From an uncultured Treponema sp. (GTDB taxonomy: Bacteria; Spirochaetota; Spirochaetia; Treponematales; Treponemataceae), in the NCBI GenBank assembly GCA_937891125.1, contig CALAEZ010000195.1:1-17438 (forward strand): 17,438 nt of DNA, read 5' to 3'. This document shows, piece by piece, positions 1 to 7,689 of this stretch. Made by a program: the position numbers and the translations under genes. The notes below the pieces were generated by a model that saw only the letters and a program-made list of their open reading frames with translations, was not told the DNA's origin and made no database searches. Position 1 is the stretch's first letter. Every line of letters begins with the position of its first letter.

Positions 1-1467
1 GTTACCCACAGCGACAACTATGTGTGCAGTGCCGAAAGCTATCGCGCGCACCTGGTCGAAATGTTCAAGGGTTGGAGCGAGCGCGAAGAGGTGAAAAACG
101 GCGAATGGCCTGCAACGCTTGAAGCGTGTTTCGGCATTGCGCCAAAATACAGCTATCCGCTTTCAGAGCGCGACGCAAGCGAGCTGGTTGACTATTTTAT
201 CAAAGACTTTGCGCCAAGCCGCAGCGAAAAAAATCATCTTGAAGCGTTTGAGGGCTTTATCTACGAAGGACCTGAGTACCTCACGATGTATGCTGGCGAC
301 GGCGAAGAGCTTGACACGATTGACTATCCTGTTCCGCGTGACGACGACGGCTTAAAGTGGGGCGATTACGCTTGGAATCGCATTGAGCCGTGTAACCGCG
401 TTGACCGCTTTTTGGCGTGTGTGGCGTATTTGGACGGCGAGCGCCCGTACTTAATCGAAGCCCGCGGCTATTACACGCGAGCTACCGTAACGGCGTATAG
501 CTTCTTTGAGCGCAAGTTCAAGCAGGTCTTCAAGGCGGATTCTGGCTATGTCAAAGTGGACAATCCGTTTAAGCCGACTGTGACAGCGGAATGGGGAACA
601 GACCCCGTGTACGGAAAACTTGCGGGGCAAGGCGACCACGCGCTTTCGACGGCAGACGTGGACGGCGACGGCAAGCAGGAAATCATCTTTGGCTCGGCGT
701 GTATCGACGACGACGGATCGCTTTTGTATTCAAGCTACGGCGTTCGCGCAATGGACGGTAAGTGCGTTAAGTTCGGGCATGGAGACGCTATGCACGTGGC
801 AAAAATCGACCCAGACCGCCCAGGCTTACAGATTTTCAACGTGTACGAAGAGGGCTTACACGCGCCATGGGGCTTTGCGCTCCGAGACGCAGAAACAGGC
901 GAAGTGATTTTTGGCGAGCCAGGCGACCGCGATTACGGCAGATGTATGGTTGGCGACACGATTCGCTCCCGCCGCGGCTACGAGTGTTGGGTGTACGACA
1001 CGCGCACGCCTTCTGGCGAAATCATCAAAGACGCAAAGCTCATCGGCACGAATATGAACATTCGCTGGCTTCCCGATATGACCACGCAGATTCTTGACGG
1101 CGATGACATCTTCGGAAAGCATACGGGCGTTATCAACGACCGCGAAAAAGGCGCAGTCCTCATTCCCGAAGGCATGGCGACAAACAACGGCACGAAGGGA
1201 AATCCGTGCTTGGTTGCCGATGTGTTCGGCGATTGGCGCGAGGAGCTGATTTTGCGCAAAGCCGACGACAGCGCAATCCGCATTTACACGAACATCGACG
1301 ACTGTAAACACAAGCTCTTTACGCTTATGCACGACACGATGTACCGCACGGGAATCGCTTGGCAGAACAACTGCTACAATCAGCCATGCTACACCAAGTT
1401 CTATTTTGCGCACGACACCGACTGGAAGTATGTTCTTCCAGAGCTTGCAGAAAAGGAGTCAATCTAA
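1..1467 (+). CDS. Rhamnogalacturonan lyase, polysaccharide lyase family 11 (5' end outside window)
   Basis: The reading frame is open to base 1, so this is the C-terminal part (488 codons in window) of a protein that is usually about 600 residues or more. PL11 enzymes (Bacillus YesW/YesX type) cleave the rhamnose-galacturonate bond of rhamnogalacturonan I by beta-elimination, using a calcium-rich beta-propeller. Seen here: GPEYLT at about 268-285, NRVDRFLACVAYLDGERP at about 388-441, RGYYTR at 463-480, a calcium-loop-like DVDGDGKQE at 655-681, and later propeller motifs such as GHGDAMH and GDIFG-like loops. The stretch before GPEYLT is longer than in Bacillus YesW; I recall a similar extension in clostridial PL11 proteins, so I take it as a subgroup trait. 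A GTG at 22 is internal, not a start. The signal peptide, if any, lies off the window. The stop codon touches the next ATG, so it is co-translated with the deacetylase. Confidence 0.93.
   Translation, partial: VTHSDNYVCSAESYRAHLVEMFKGWSEREEVKNGEWPATLEACFGIAPKYSYPLSERDASELVDYFIKDFAPSRSEKNHLEAFEGFIYEGPEYLTMYAGDGEELDTIDYPVPRDDDGLKWGDYAWNRIEPCNRVDRFLACVAYLDGERPYLIEARGYYTRATVTAYSFFERKFKQVFKADSGYVKVDNPFKPTVTAEWGTDPVYGKLAGQGDHALSTADVDGDGKQEIIFGSACIDDDGSLLYSSYGVRAMDGKCVKFGHGDAMHVAKIDPDRPGLQIFNVYEEGLHAPWGFALRDAETGEVIFGEPGDRDYGRCMVGDTIRSRRGYECWVYDTRTPSGEIIKDAKLIGTNMNIRWLPDMTTQILDGDDIFGKHTGVINDREKGAVLIPEGMATNNGTKGNPCLVADVFGDWREELILRKADDSAIRIYTNIDDCKHKLFTLMHDTMYRTGIAWQNNCYNQPCYTKFYFAHDTDWKYVLPELAEKESI
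1453..1458 (+). promoter_or_regulatory. Ribosome binding site AAGGAG for the deacetylase
   Basis: AAGGAG lies inside the last codons of the PL11 gene, nine bases before the ATG at 1468. It fixes the start of the deacetylase, which begins immediately after the TAA of the lyase. Confidence 0.75.
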
Positions 1468-2277
1468 ATGAAGCACCCGAATATTTACTATTGTTTTCCA
1501 GGCGGAAAGCACAAAGCTCTCACGATGAGCTACGACGACAATCGCGAAGAAGACCGTCGTCTTGTAAAGATTTTTAACGAAAACGGGATTCGTGGCACGT
1601 TCAACGTGAATGCAGGCTTAATTGAGCGCACCGAATATCCGCATGTGCAGGCTGACGAAATGCGCGAGCTGTACAAAGGACACGAAGTCGCTTCTCACAC
1701 TTGGACGCACCCGACCATCGAGCGTTGCGACTTGACGCACGTTGCGCAGCAGGTGCTCGACGACCGCACGCGCCTTGAGTCAATCACTGGCGCTCCCGTG
1801 CGCGGGCTTGCGTATCCGAACGGCAGCTATTCTCCCGAAATCGAACAGCTTTTGCCGTCGCTTGGCATTCGCTATGCGCGCGTGGTGGAAACAACGGGCG
1901 GCTTTGGTCTTCCGAAAAATCCCTATGAGTGGAAAGGCACCTGTCATCACAACAAAAATTTGCTTGAAAAAGGCGAGGAGTTTCTAAAACTCTTCAAAAA
2001 GCAGTATCTGTATCTGATGTACGTCTGGGGACACAGCTACGAGTTTACCGACAAGAACAACTGGGACGTTATGGAGCGGTTCTGCGGTATGGCGGGCGGC
2101 AAAGACGACATCTGGTACTGCACGAACATCGAGTTCATCGACTGGCAGGACGTAATGAAGCGGCTGCAGTTTGCTGCGGACGGCAGTTTTGTGTTTAATC
2201 CGTCTGCCGCTGACGCTTGGCTGAACGTGGACGGCGGAATCGTCTGTGTAAAAGGCGGTACCCAGCTTTCGTTATGA
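1468..2277 (+). CDS. Polysaccharide deacetylase (NodB/CE4-type)
   Basis: 269 residues covering one NodB-fold domain. CE4 enzymes remove acetyl groups from sugars with a metal-bound Asp-His-His site. Visible motifs: motif 1 as SYDDN (D23, D24) in place of the usual TFDDG; motif 2 as SHTWTH with metal-ligand candidates H77 and H81; motif 3 as RGLAYPNGSY (R112, P117, G119); and a late WGH with H189. No signal peptide or membrane segment is visible (N-terminus begins MKHPNIYYC), so it is probably cytoplasmic. It starts directly after the PL11 stop and overlaps the PL26 start by 4 bp (ATGA). Placement between two rhamnogalacturonan lyases suggests that it deacetylates rhamnogalacturonan oligosaccharides; that substrate is inference from context, since CE4 proteins also act on chitin, xylan or peptidoglycan. 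Confidence 0.87.
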   Translation: MKHPNIYYCFPGGKHKALTMSYDDNREEDRRLVKIFNENGIRGTFNVNAGLIERTEYPHVQADEMRELYKGHEVASHTWTHPTIERCDLTHVAQQVLDDRTRLESITGAPVRGLAYPNGSYSPEIEQLLPSLGIRYARVVETTGGFGLPKNPYEWKGTCHHNKNLLEKGEEFLKLFKKQYLYLMYVWGHSYEFTDKNNWDVMERFCGMAGGKDDIWYCTNIEFIDWQDVMKRLQFAADGSFVFNPSAADAWLNVDGGIVCVKGGTQLSL

Positions 2278-5087
2278 GTGAGTACATATTGACTTTGAGC
2301 GCCACAGCTGGAAAGGCTGGAAATGCGATTCCGCTCCATTTTCTTGAAAACCGCGCGCTTGCAGGAAGCGGTGCAAGCACGTTTGCTTCCTTTAGCGGTT
2401 ACTGGCCGCAAGGCGCCGTGCCGGCATCTGTGCTTGCATCTGCTGCCGGCTCTGGCACACCAACAAACGCGAGCGCAGGTGGCGCTGACGTTGCCTCTGC
2501 CGCAGACACCAGCGCCTTTGTGCTTACCGACCCGACCGGACGGAAGCTTCCCGTGCAGACAGCACCGGCGGCTTTTTGGCCTGACGGCAGCTTAAAATGG
2601 ACGTTCCACACCGCTGACCTAGCGCCAGAAAGTAAATCGTCTGTGTCGCCGGTGGTAGAGTGGGAGCGTGCGCCAACTTCGCTTACTAAGGCGGTTACCT
2701 GTAAAGACGCTGGCGACCGCCTCGTTATCGACACCGGTGCGGTGCAGACTGAGCTTTTTACCAAGCCAAACGCTGACCTGTCCTTTATCGGAAAGACGGT
2801 GATTTTAGGTCGCACGGCAATTGCAAGCGGTCGCCTTGTCTATGTTGACGAAACTCCGCTTTCTGAAACTGACGATGCGCTCTGCGCACAGACCGAAAAG
2901 CGCAGGTTTTACGGTCGTGTTGACAGCGCCACGGTAGAAGAAGCTGGCGAACTACAGGTTGTCGTGGTATTACGTGGCGTACATGTGCATGCGGCAAGCG
3001 GCGAGGAGCTTATGCCGTTTACCGTGCGCCTTACGCTGCGCTTAAACGACCCGTTTATCCGCGTGCAGCACTCGTTTACGTATACTGGTGACGCAAACCG
3101 CAATTTTATGCGCGGACTTGGGCTTATGCTTAAAACGCCGCTTACCGGCCGTGAATACAACCGGCATGTCATGTTTGCAGGAGACGAGGTGAGTAGCGAG
3201 AGTTGTGCGTGTGCAGCTCCGTTCCATGAAGCGGAAAAACTGCTTCTAAGTTGGCACCCGAAGCTTAATCCATCGATTTATCCTAATCAGATTGCAGGAA
3301 AGCCGCTCGTGTTTAATCCTGCTGATGAGCAGACGCGTGCGGTTGATAAGGTTGTTTCGTCTATTCCTGCCTGGACAAGCTATCATTTGACTGCTGACAG
3401 CGCCGACCACTGGCGTATTACAAAGGGCACCGGTAAGCATGGCTGCAGCACCATTTCGGCTGCAGAAGGCAGCCGCACCACCGGTGCTGCAAGCATTTCT
3501 GGCGAAGACGGTGGCATTGTCGTCTGTCAGCGCGATTTCTGGCAGCGCTATCCTGCTTCTGTCTGGTTTGACAACATCGGCGCATCGGGCACCTCGGGCG
3601 AAGATACAGCGCGTACCGCTATCTGGTTTTGGTCGCCGGATGCAGCAGCAAAGGATTTCCGGCATTACGACACCGAAGGACATGCTGGCAGCTACTACGA
3701 AGGCTACGACAAGCTTGGCGGCGACCCCTATGGTATTGCTGCTACCAGTGAAGTGCTTATCGGCGGCTTTCTGCCGCATGACGGCCGCCTGACGCTGAGC
3801 CATGCCGAGCTAGACGCCGTTGCGCATGATGCGCAGAAGCCTGCGCTGCTGGTGGCAACTCCGCAGTATTATCATGACACGGGCGCGTTTGGCATTTGGA
3901 GCCTACCGAAAAAAGACGGCTCCGAAGCGCACCAGCAGCTTGAAGCGCAGCTTTCCGGCGCCATCGACTTTTACAAAAACGAGGTTGAACAGCGCCGCTG
4001 GTACGGCTTTTTTGACTACGGTGATGTCATGCACACCTATGACCCCGACCGGCATTGCTGGCGCTACGACATGGGTGGCTACGCCTGGCAGAATACCGAG
4101 CTTGTGCCAACGCTCTGGCTCTGGTACAGTTTTTTACGCACGGGACGCGAGGATGTGTACACGCTTGCAGAAAGCATGAGCCGCCATACAAGTGAGATTG
4201 ACATCTACCATGAGGGTAAATACAAAGGAATCGGCAGCCGCCACAATGTCATTCACTGGGGCTGCCCGTGCAAGGAAGCGCGCATTGCAATGGCAGGACA
4301 TCACCGTTTTGCCTACTACATTGGCGGCGACCGGCGGTATGCAGACATTTTCGACACAGTAAAGGATGGCGATTTTGCCACGCTCGAAACCGATCCGCTT
4401 GCCATGTTCTACGACAAGGCGCAGATGAAGCTGCCGACCCATGCACGCAGTGGCCCAGACTGGTCAACGTACACGTCAAACTGGCTTACCGAGTGGGAAC
4501 GCCACGGCAGCCGCGCTCAGGCGTATGAAAAGAAGCTGCGTACTGGCATTGCAGACTTAAAGGCGGCTCCGCTCCAGCTGATTTCTGGCAGCAATTTTGA
4601 GTACGACCCCGCCACTGGTCACTTAGGTTACATTGGCGAAAACGCAGCTGGAGGTACGCATCTTGCCATCTGCATGGGCGGCCCGCAGACCTGGTTTGAG
4701 CTGGTGCCGCTGTTGCGTGATGACGACTGGCAGAAGATGATTGCTGATTTTGGCTCATTCTACTTTTTAAGCCATGATGAGCAGCTCAAAAAAAGCAACG
4801 GCTTAATCGGGAACCGGCAGTTTACGCTTCCGTTTATGGCTGCCGCCATCGGTGCCTACGGTGCACGGTATTACAACGACCGCGCACTTGCAGGCAAGGT
4901 TTGGGACGTGCTTTTGCATGCAGCAAAGGACGGAAATGCGCAGGGCGGCAAGTTCGAGCCGACAGCGGTTGCGCACTGTACGCACCGCGCGCCGATTGCA
5001 GAAATCCCGTGGATAAGCACGAATACGACCGCGCAGTTTTGCTTAAATGCGATTGTCTGCCTGGAGCTTATTGGGGATGCGTTGTAG
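2274..5087 (+). CDS. PcRGLX/YetA-like exo-rhamnogalacturonan lyase family protein (PL26)
   Basis: 937 residues from the ATG at 2274, which overlaps the upstream TGA in an ATGA junction; an in-frame upstream ATG at 2217 would run into the deacetylase and adds an unlikely Arg-rich leader. The family (Penicillium PcRGLX, Bacillus YetA) removes unsaturated GalA-Rha units from rhamnogalacturonan I ends. Three regions are recognisable: an N-terminal RIFT-barrel-like domain with GYWPQG (42-47) and FWPDGSLKW (101-109); a central beta region with the RVQHSFTYTGD segment; and a C-terminal alpha/alpha-toroid with MGGYAWQNTE (600-609), LWLWY, and GSRHNVIHWGC (654-664). No signal peptide is seen, so it should act on imported oligosaccharides in the cytoplasm. 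Residues about 52-80 form an Ala/Ser/Gly-rich insert within the first domain. Family assignment is strong from memory of these motifs; precise activity is inferred. Confidence 0.9.
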   Translation: MSEYILTLSATAGKAGNAIPLHFLENRALAGSGASTFASFSGYWPQGAVPASVLASAAGSGTPTNASAGGADVASAADTSAFVLTDPTGRKLPVQTAPAAFWPDGSLKWTFHTADLAPESKSSVSPVVEWERAPTSLTKAVTCKDAGDRLVIDTGAVQTELFTKPNADLSFIGKTVILGRTAIASGRLVYVDETPLSETDDALCAQTEKRRFYGRVDSATVEEAGELQVVVVLRGVHVHAASGEELMPFTVRLTLRLNDPFIRVQHSFTYTGDANRNFMRGLGLMLKTPLTGREYNRHVMFAGDEVSSESCACAAPFHEAEKLLLSWHPKLNPSIYPNQIAGKPLVFNPADEQTRAVDKVVSSIPAWTSYHLTADSADHWRITKGTGKHGCSTISAAEGSRTTGAASISGEDGGIVVCQRDFWQRYPASVWFDNIGASGTSGEDTARTAIWFWSPDAAAKDFRHYDTEGHAGSYYEGYDKLGGDPYGIAATSEVLIGGFLPHDGRLTLSHAELDAVAHDAQKPALLVATPQYYHDTGAFGIWSLPKKDGSEAHQQLEAQLSGAIDFYKNEVEQRRWYGFFDYGDVMHTYDPDRHCWRYDMGGYAWQNTELVPTLWLWYSFLRTGREDVYTLAESMSRHTSEIDIYHEGKYKGIGSRHNVIHWGCPCKEARIAMAGHHRFAYYIGGDRRYADIFDTVKDGDFATLETDPLAMFYDKAQMKLPTHARSGPDWSTYTSNWLTEWERHGSRAQAYEKKLRTGIADLKAAPLQLISGSNFEYDPATGHLGYIGENAAGGTHLAICMGGPQTWFELVPLLRDDDWQKMIADFGSFYFLSHDEQLKKSNGLIGNRQFTLPFMAAAIGAYGARYYNDRALAGKVWDVLLHAAKDGNAQGGKFEPTAVAHCTHRAPIAEIPWISTNTTAQFCLNAIVCLELIGDAL

Positions 5088-5149
5088 TTCTGCGCTCGTG
5101 CCGCTGGAGCTGCAACTGGACTTGCGGCTCTGCGACGCGTGCTAAAAGA

Positions 5150-5200
5150 AGTCTGTGCTCGCGTTCTCCTGGTGAGTTATGCGTGCGCAGGCTTTTTTTT
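5150..5200 (+). terminator. Rho-independent terminator of the lyase operon
   Basis: The arms 5150-5162 (AGTCTGTGCTCGC) and 5181-5193 (GCGTGCGCAGGCT) pair over 13 positions with one mismatch and two G-T wobbles, followed by eight T at 5193-5200. On the opposite strand the hairpin is followed by a shorter T-rich run (TTCTTTTAG), so it may also stop transcripts of the convergent AraC-type gene. Confidence 0.82.
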
Positions 5201-5201
5201 A

Positions 5202-6071
5202 TTATTGCTCCGATTTGTATTTTGCGCGGTAGTCGCGCGGCGTCATGTTGATGAATTTTTTGAAGCAGCGGCTGAAATAGTTTGAGTCATTAAAGCCGAC
5301 GTCGTAGGCAATGTGCGTTATATCCCAGTCGGTGTAAATCAGCTTGTCGATGGCAGCAAACATGCGCTGACGCATCTGGTACTCAAACGGCGGGTAGCCG
5401 GTAATGCGCTTAAAGGTGCGTAGAATCGTGCTTTCTGACATGTTGCCGTGGTCAATTAAATCTTTCATGGTAAGATTTTTGTTAAAGTTCTTTTCGACGT
5501 ATTTAATGAGCTTAGCGCCGCCGTTTTTGTTTGACATGTCCGGATAGTTGGGGTCTTCGTAAATGCGCATGAGCAGCACAATCAGCTGCATAAGAAATGC
5601 GTTACTCGTCACTTCCCAGCCCATGTGCAGATTGTTTACTTCCTCCTGCATACTCTCGATAAGCGCCTGTATCTCAAAGAGCTGCATGTTATTCAAATTA
5701 AAAATTGGTATATCCGCTGGATCTGCAACGTTAAATTTATCTTGCTGAAAGAGCTTCGTGTAGCCAGGTAGATTTGCTAAATCAGCTTCGTTGTCACTAA
5801 AAAAGGTCGGCTTTACCAGTAGATTCATCAGCACCAGATTGTTCAAATCCTTAAATCCGTGAATCTGACCGGGCTTTACACAGACAATGTCTCCCGTTTT
5901 GAGCTGCGTTCCCTCCGATTCTGAGGTCATGTGCATACCGCTTCCGCTAAAAACAATAACAATTTCATTAAAATTGTGGGAATGTAAAGGATAGGGAACT
6001 TGTGGATTTCTAAATTCAAAATGCCAGGGAATATCTTCTGACCAAATGCGCTGCGAGACAAGTCTGTTCAT
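5202..6071 (-). CDS. AraC-family transcriptional regulator, RhaS/RhaR-like
   Basis: 289 residues. The N-terminal part is a cupin sugar-sensing domain: H30 and H32 in PLHSHNFNEIVIVFSGSG, then GDIVCVKPGQIHGF at about 60-73. The C-terminal 100 residues hold the two AraC helix-turn-helix units, one around 200-220 (LTMKDLIDHGNMSESTILR) and one around 250-270 (ITHIAYDVGFNDSNYFSR), ending with the usual FKKFINMTPRDYR. It is transcribed away from the probable rhamnulokinase with 79 bp between the start codons, and converges on the rhamnogalacturonan lyase operon. The cupin resembles RhaS/RhaR, so an L-rhamnose-responsive activator of the flanking genes is likely; ligand and targets are inferred. An AGAGG lies a few bases before its ATG. 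Confidence 0.9.
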   Translation of the reverse strand: MNRLVSQRIWSEDIPWHFEFRNPQVPYPLHSHNFNEIVIVFSGSGMHMTSESEGTQLKTGDIVCVKPGQIHGFKDLNNLVLMNLLVKPTFFSDNEADLANLPGYTKLFQQDKFNVADPADIPIFNLNNMQLFEIQALIESMQEEVNNLHMGWEVTSNAFLMQLIVLLMRIYEDPNYPDMSNKNGGAKLIKYVEKNFNKNLTMKDLIDHGNMSESTILRTFKRITGYPPFEYQMRQRMFAAIDKLIYTDWDITHIAYDVGFNDSNYFSRCFKKFINMTPRDYRAKYKSEQ

Positions 6072-6087
6072 AAAAGCCTCTGAAGAT

Positions 6088-6116
6088 ATTGTGCTAATTC
6101 ATGCTTTTTTTGTCAA
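6088..6116 (-). promoter_or_regulatory. Candidate promoter of the AraC-type gene
   Basis: On the minus strand a perfect TTGACA (plus-strand 6111-6116) is separated by 17 bp from CACAAT (6088-6093; 4 of 6 match to TATAAT). The predicted transcript would begin near 6081, leaving a leader of about ten bases that contains AGAGG. The same 79-bp region must hold the plus-strand promoter of the kinase and probably the regulator's binding site, which I could not delimit. Confidence 0.45.
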
Positions 6117-6150
6117 GGCAACGCTATTTTTCAAATCGTAGTATGAGCGA

Positions 6151-7680
6151 ATGGAAACGGGTATTCTTGTAATTGATATTGGCATGACAAACAAAAAAGT
6201 TGCCGTGTATGACGAGCAGCTGAATCAGCAGGACGTTGCGTACAAAAACTTTCCACCTGTTCTGCTGAAAGATCCTATAACAGGTAAAGAGCTTCCGACA
6301 CATGATTTATCAGGCATGGAAGCGTGGTTTAAAGAGCAAATCCGCATTTTTGCCGCAAAATATCCGATAAAAGCCATTTCTGTCACAACGCATGGTGCAA
6401 CCTTTGTCTGTGTTGATAAAAACGGCGCCGTTTCAGCCCCGTGTGTGTTCTACACCTATGAGCCGGGAGCGGAGTTCCAGAAAGCGTTTTACGCACAGTG
6501 CGGGAATCCTGCTGACCTGCAGCGCGAAACCTACACGCCGCAATTTGAATCAATGATAAATCTTGCAAAGGGCATTTTCTTTGTGCAGCAGCATTTTCCT
6601 GCCGAATACGCTGCGACCGAAACGATTTTGAACTTTCCGCAGTACTGGTCGTTCCTGCTGACAGGGAAAAAATGCTACGAGCAGACCTTCCTTGCTTGCC
6701 ATACCTATTTGTGGCGGCAGAATGAGCACGCATGGTCTTCTGTTGTCGACAAGCTTGGCATAAAGGACAAAATGCCCGCCCTCTACACGGGAACTTGCGA
6801 AGCGGTTGGCACGGTACAGAAAGAGCTTGCGGCGGAGCTGGGGCTTTCGCCTGACGTGGTTGTAGCCTCCGGCGTGCATGATTCAAATGCATCGCTTCTG
6901 CCGTATCTGGCTGACAGCGCAAGCGGTGACTTTATTCTGAACAGCACCGGCACTTGGTGCGTGCTCATGCATCCAGACACCAAGCAGCAGCAGGCTGTGT
7001 ATAAGGACGAAGATATTGGCAAGGTGGTTTTCTTTAACCGCAGTGCGCTTGACCAGCCGGTAAAAACGGCAATCTTCTTAGGTGGCATGGAAGTTGATAA
7101 CTACGTGCAGCTCTTTAAGCGTGAAAACGCTGTAGACCGCTTCCCGGATTCAGATGTAGAAACCGTACAGCGGCTGCTGACCGAACAGCGTATATTCCTG
7201 TTGCCCGAACTGGTTGCGGGAAGCGGGCAGTTTCCGCAGTCAAAGCCTGGAATCGTTATTGACGGCACGTTCTATGCATTTGCCGGCATGAAGGACGCAA
7301 GCTCGGTGCCTGCGCTCCTTAAGGATGAAAAGCTTTTTTATGCGGCGCTTACTGTTTCTATGGTGATTCAGACAGAAACGGCGTTAAAACGCGCAGGCTT
7401 ACAGCCAGGAACGGCAGTCTTTACCGAAGGCGGCTTCCGCAAAAATGCGCTGTACAATACACTGCTTGCCTCCATTTTGCCGGAAAACAGCTTCTATCTG
7501 ACGAACATCAAGGAAGCAACCGCTGCAGGAAGTGCGATGGCGGCGCTCATGGCGCTTAAGCACGTGCCGCTTACCGAGCTTGGAAAGCATATTACCATCG
7601 AAAAGACGAAAATTAATCCGCAATCTGTTACAGATTACGAATCATATAAGCAAAAATGGCTGCAGCTTGCAGCTAAATAG
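6151..7680 (+). CDS. rhaB: FGGY-family carbohydrate kinase, probable rhamnulokinase
   Basis: 509 residues, the usual FGGY kinase length. Such kinases phosphorylate keto-sugars with ATP; RhaB makes L-rhamnulose 1-phosphate. Visible: the N-terminal phosphate loop VIDIGMTNKK (7-16), the catalytic-base motif GVHDSN with D244, the second-domain STGTW motif typical of the rhamnulokinase/fuculokinase branch, and the C-terminal EGGFRKNALYN segment of the ATP site. Assignment to rhamnulose rests mainly on the adjacent rhaD; fuculose or another ketose cannot be excluded by sequence alone. The start at 6151 is the first ATG after an in-frame TAG at 6139; no good ribosome binding site precedes it. rhaD follows within ten bases, so the two form one operon, divergent from the AraC-type regulator. 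Confidence 0.82.
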   Translation: METGILVIDIGMTNKKVAVYDEQLNQQDVAYKNFPPVLLKDPITGKELPTHDLSGMEAWFKEQIRIFAAKYPIKAISVTTHGATFVCVDKNGAVSAPCVFYTYEPGAEFQKAFYAQCGNPADLQRETYTPQFESMINLAKGIFFVQQHFPAEYAATETILNFPQYWSFLLTGKKCYEQTFLACHTYLWRQNEHAWSSVVDKLGIKDKMPALYTGTCEAVGTVQKELAAELGLSPDVVVASGVHDSNASLLPYLADSASGDFILNSTGTWCVLMHPDTKQQQAVYKDEDIGKVVFFNRSALDQPVKTAIFLGGMEVDNYVQLFKRENAVDRFPDSDVETVQRLLTEQRIFLLPELVAGSGQFPQSKPGIVIDGTFYAFAGMKDASSVPALLKDEKLFYAALTVSMVIQTETALKRAGLQPGTAVFTEGGFRKNALYNTLLASILPENSFYLTNIKEATAAGSAMAALMALKHVPLTELGKHITIEKTKINPQSVTDYESYKQKWLQLAAK

Positions 7681-7683
7681 GAG
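7679..7683 (+). promoter_or_regulatory. Ribosome binding site AGGAG that selects the rhaD start
   Basis: AGGAG spans the stop codon of the kinase. It lies directly against an ATG at 7684 (no spacer, not usable) but six bases before the ATG at 7690, so it favours 7690 as the start. Confidence 0.75.
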
Positions 7684-7689
7684 ATGTAC

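Noticed and set aside
856..1413. Long minus-strand open frame inside the PL11 gene (others similar at 3246-3803, 6383-6922 and 7753-8322)
   Set aside because: These are shadows of well-supported genes, a consequence of GC-biased codon use; their products show no recognisable domain and no ribosome binding sites were evident.
2217..2273. Upstream ATG for the PL26 gene
   Set aside because: It would overlap the deacetylase by 61 bp and add an Arg-rich leader unlike the family; the ATGA junction at 2274 is the natural coupled start.
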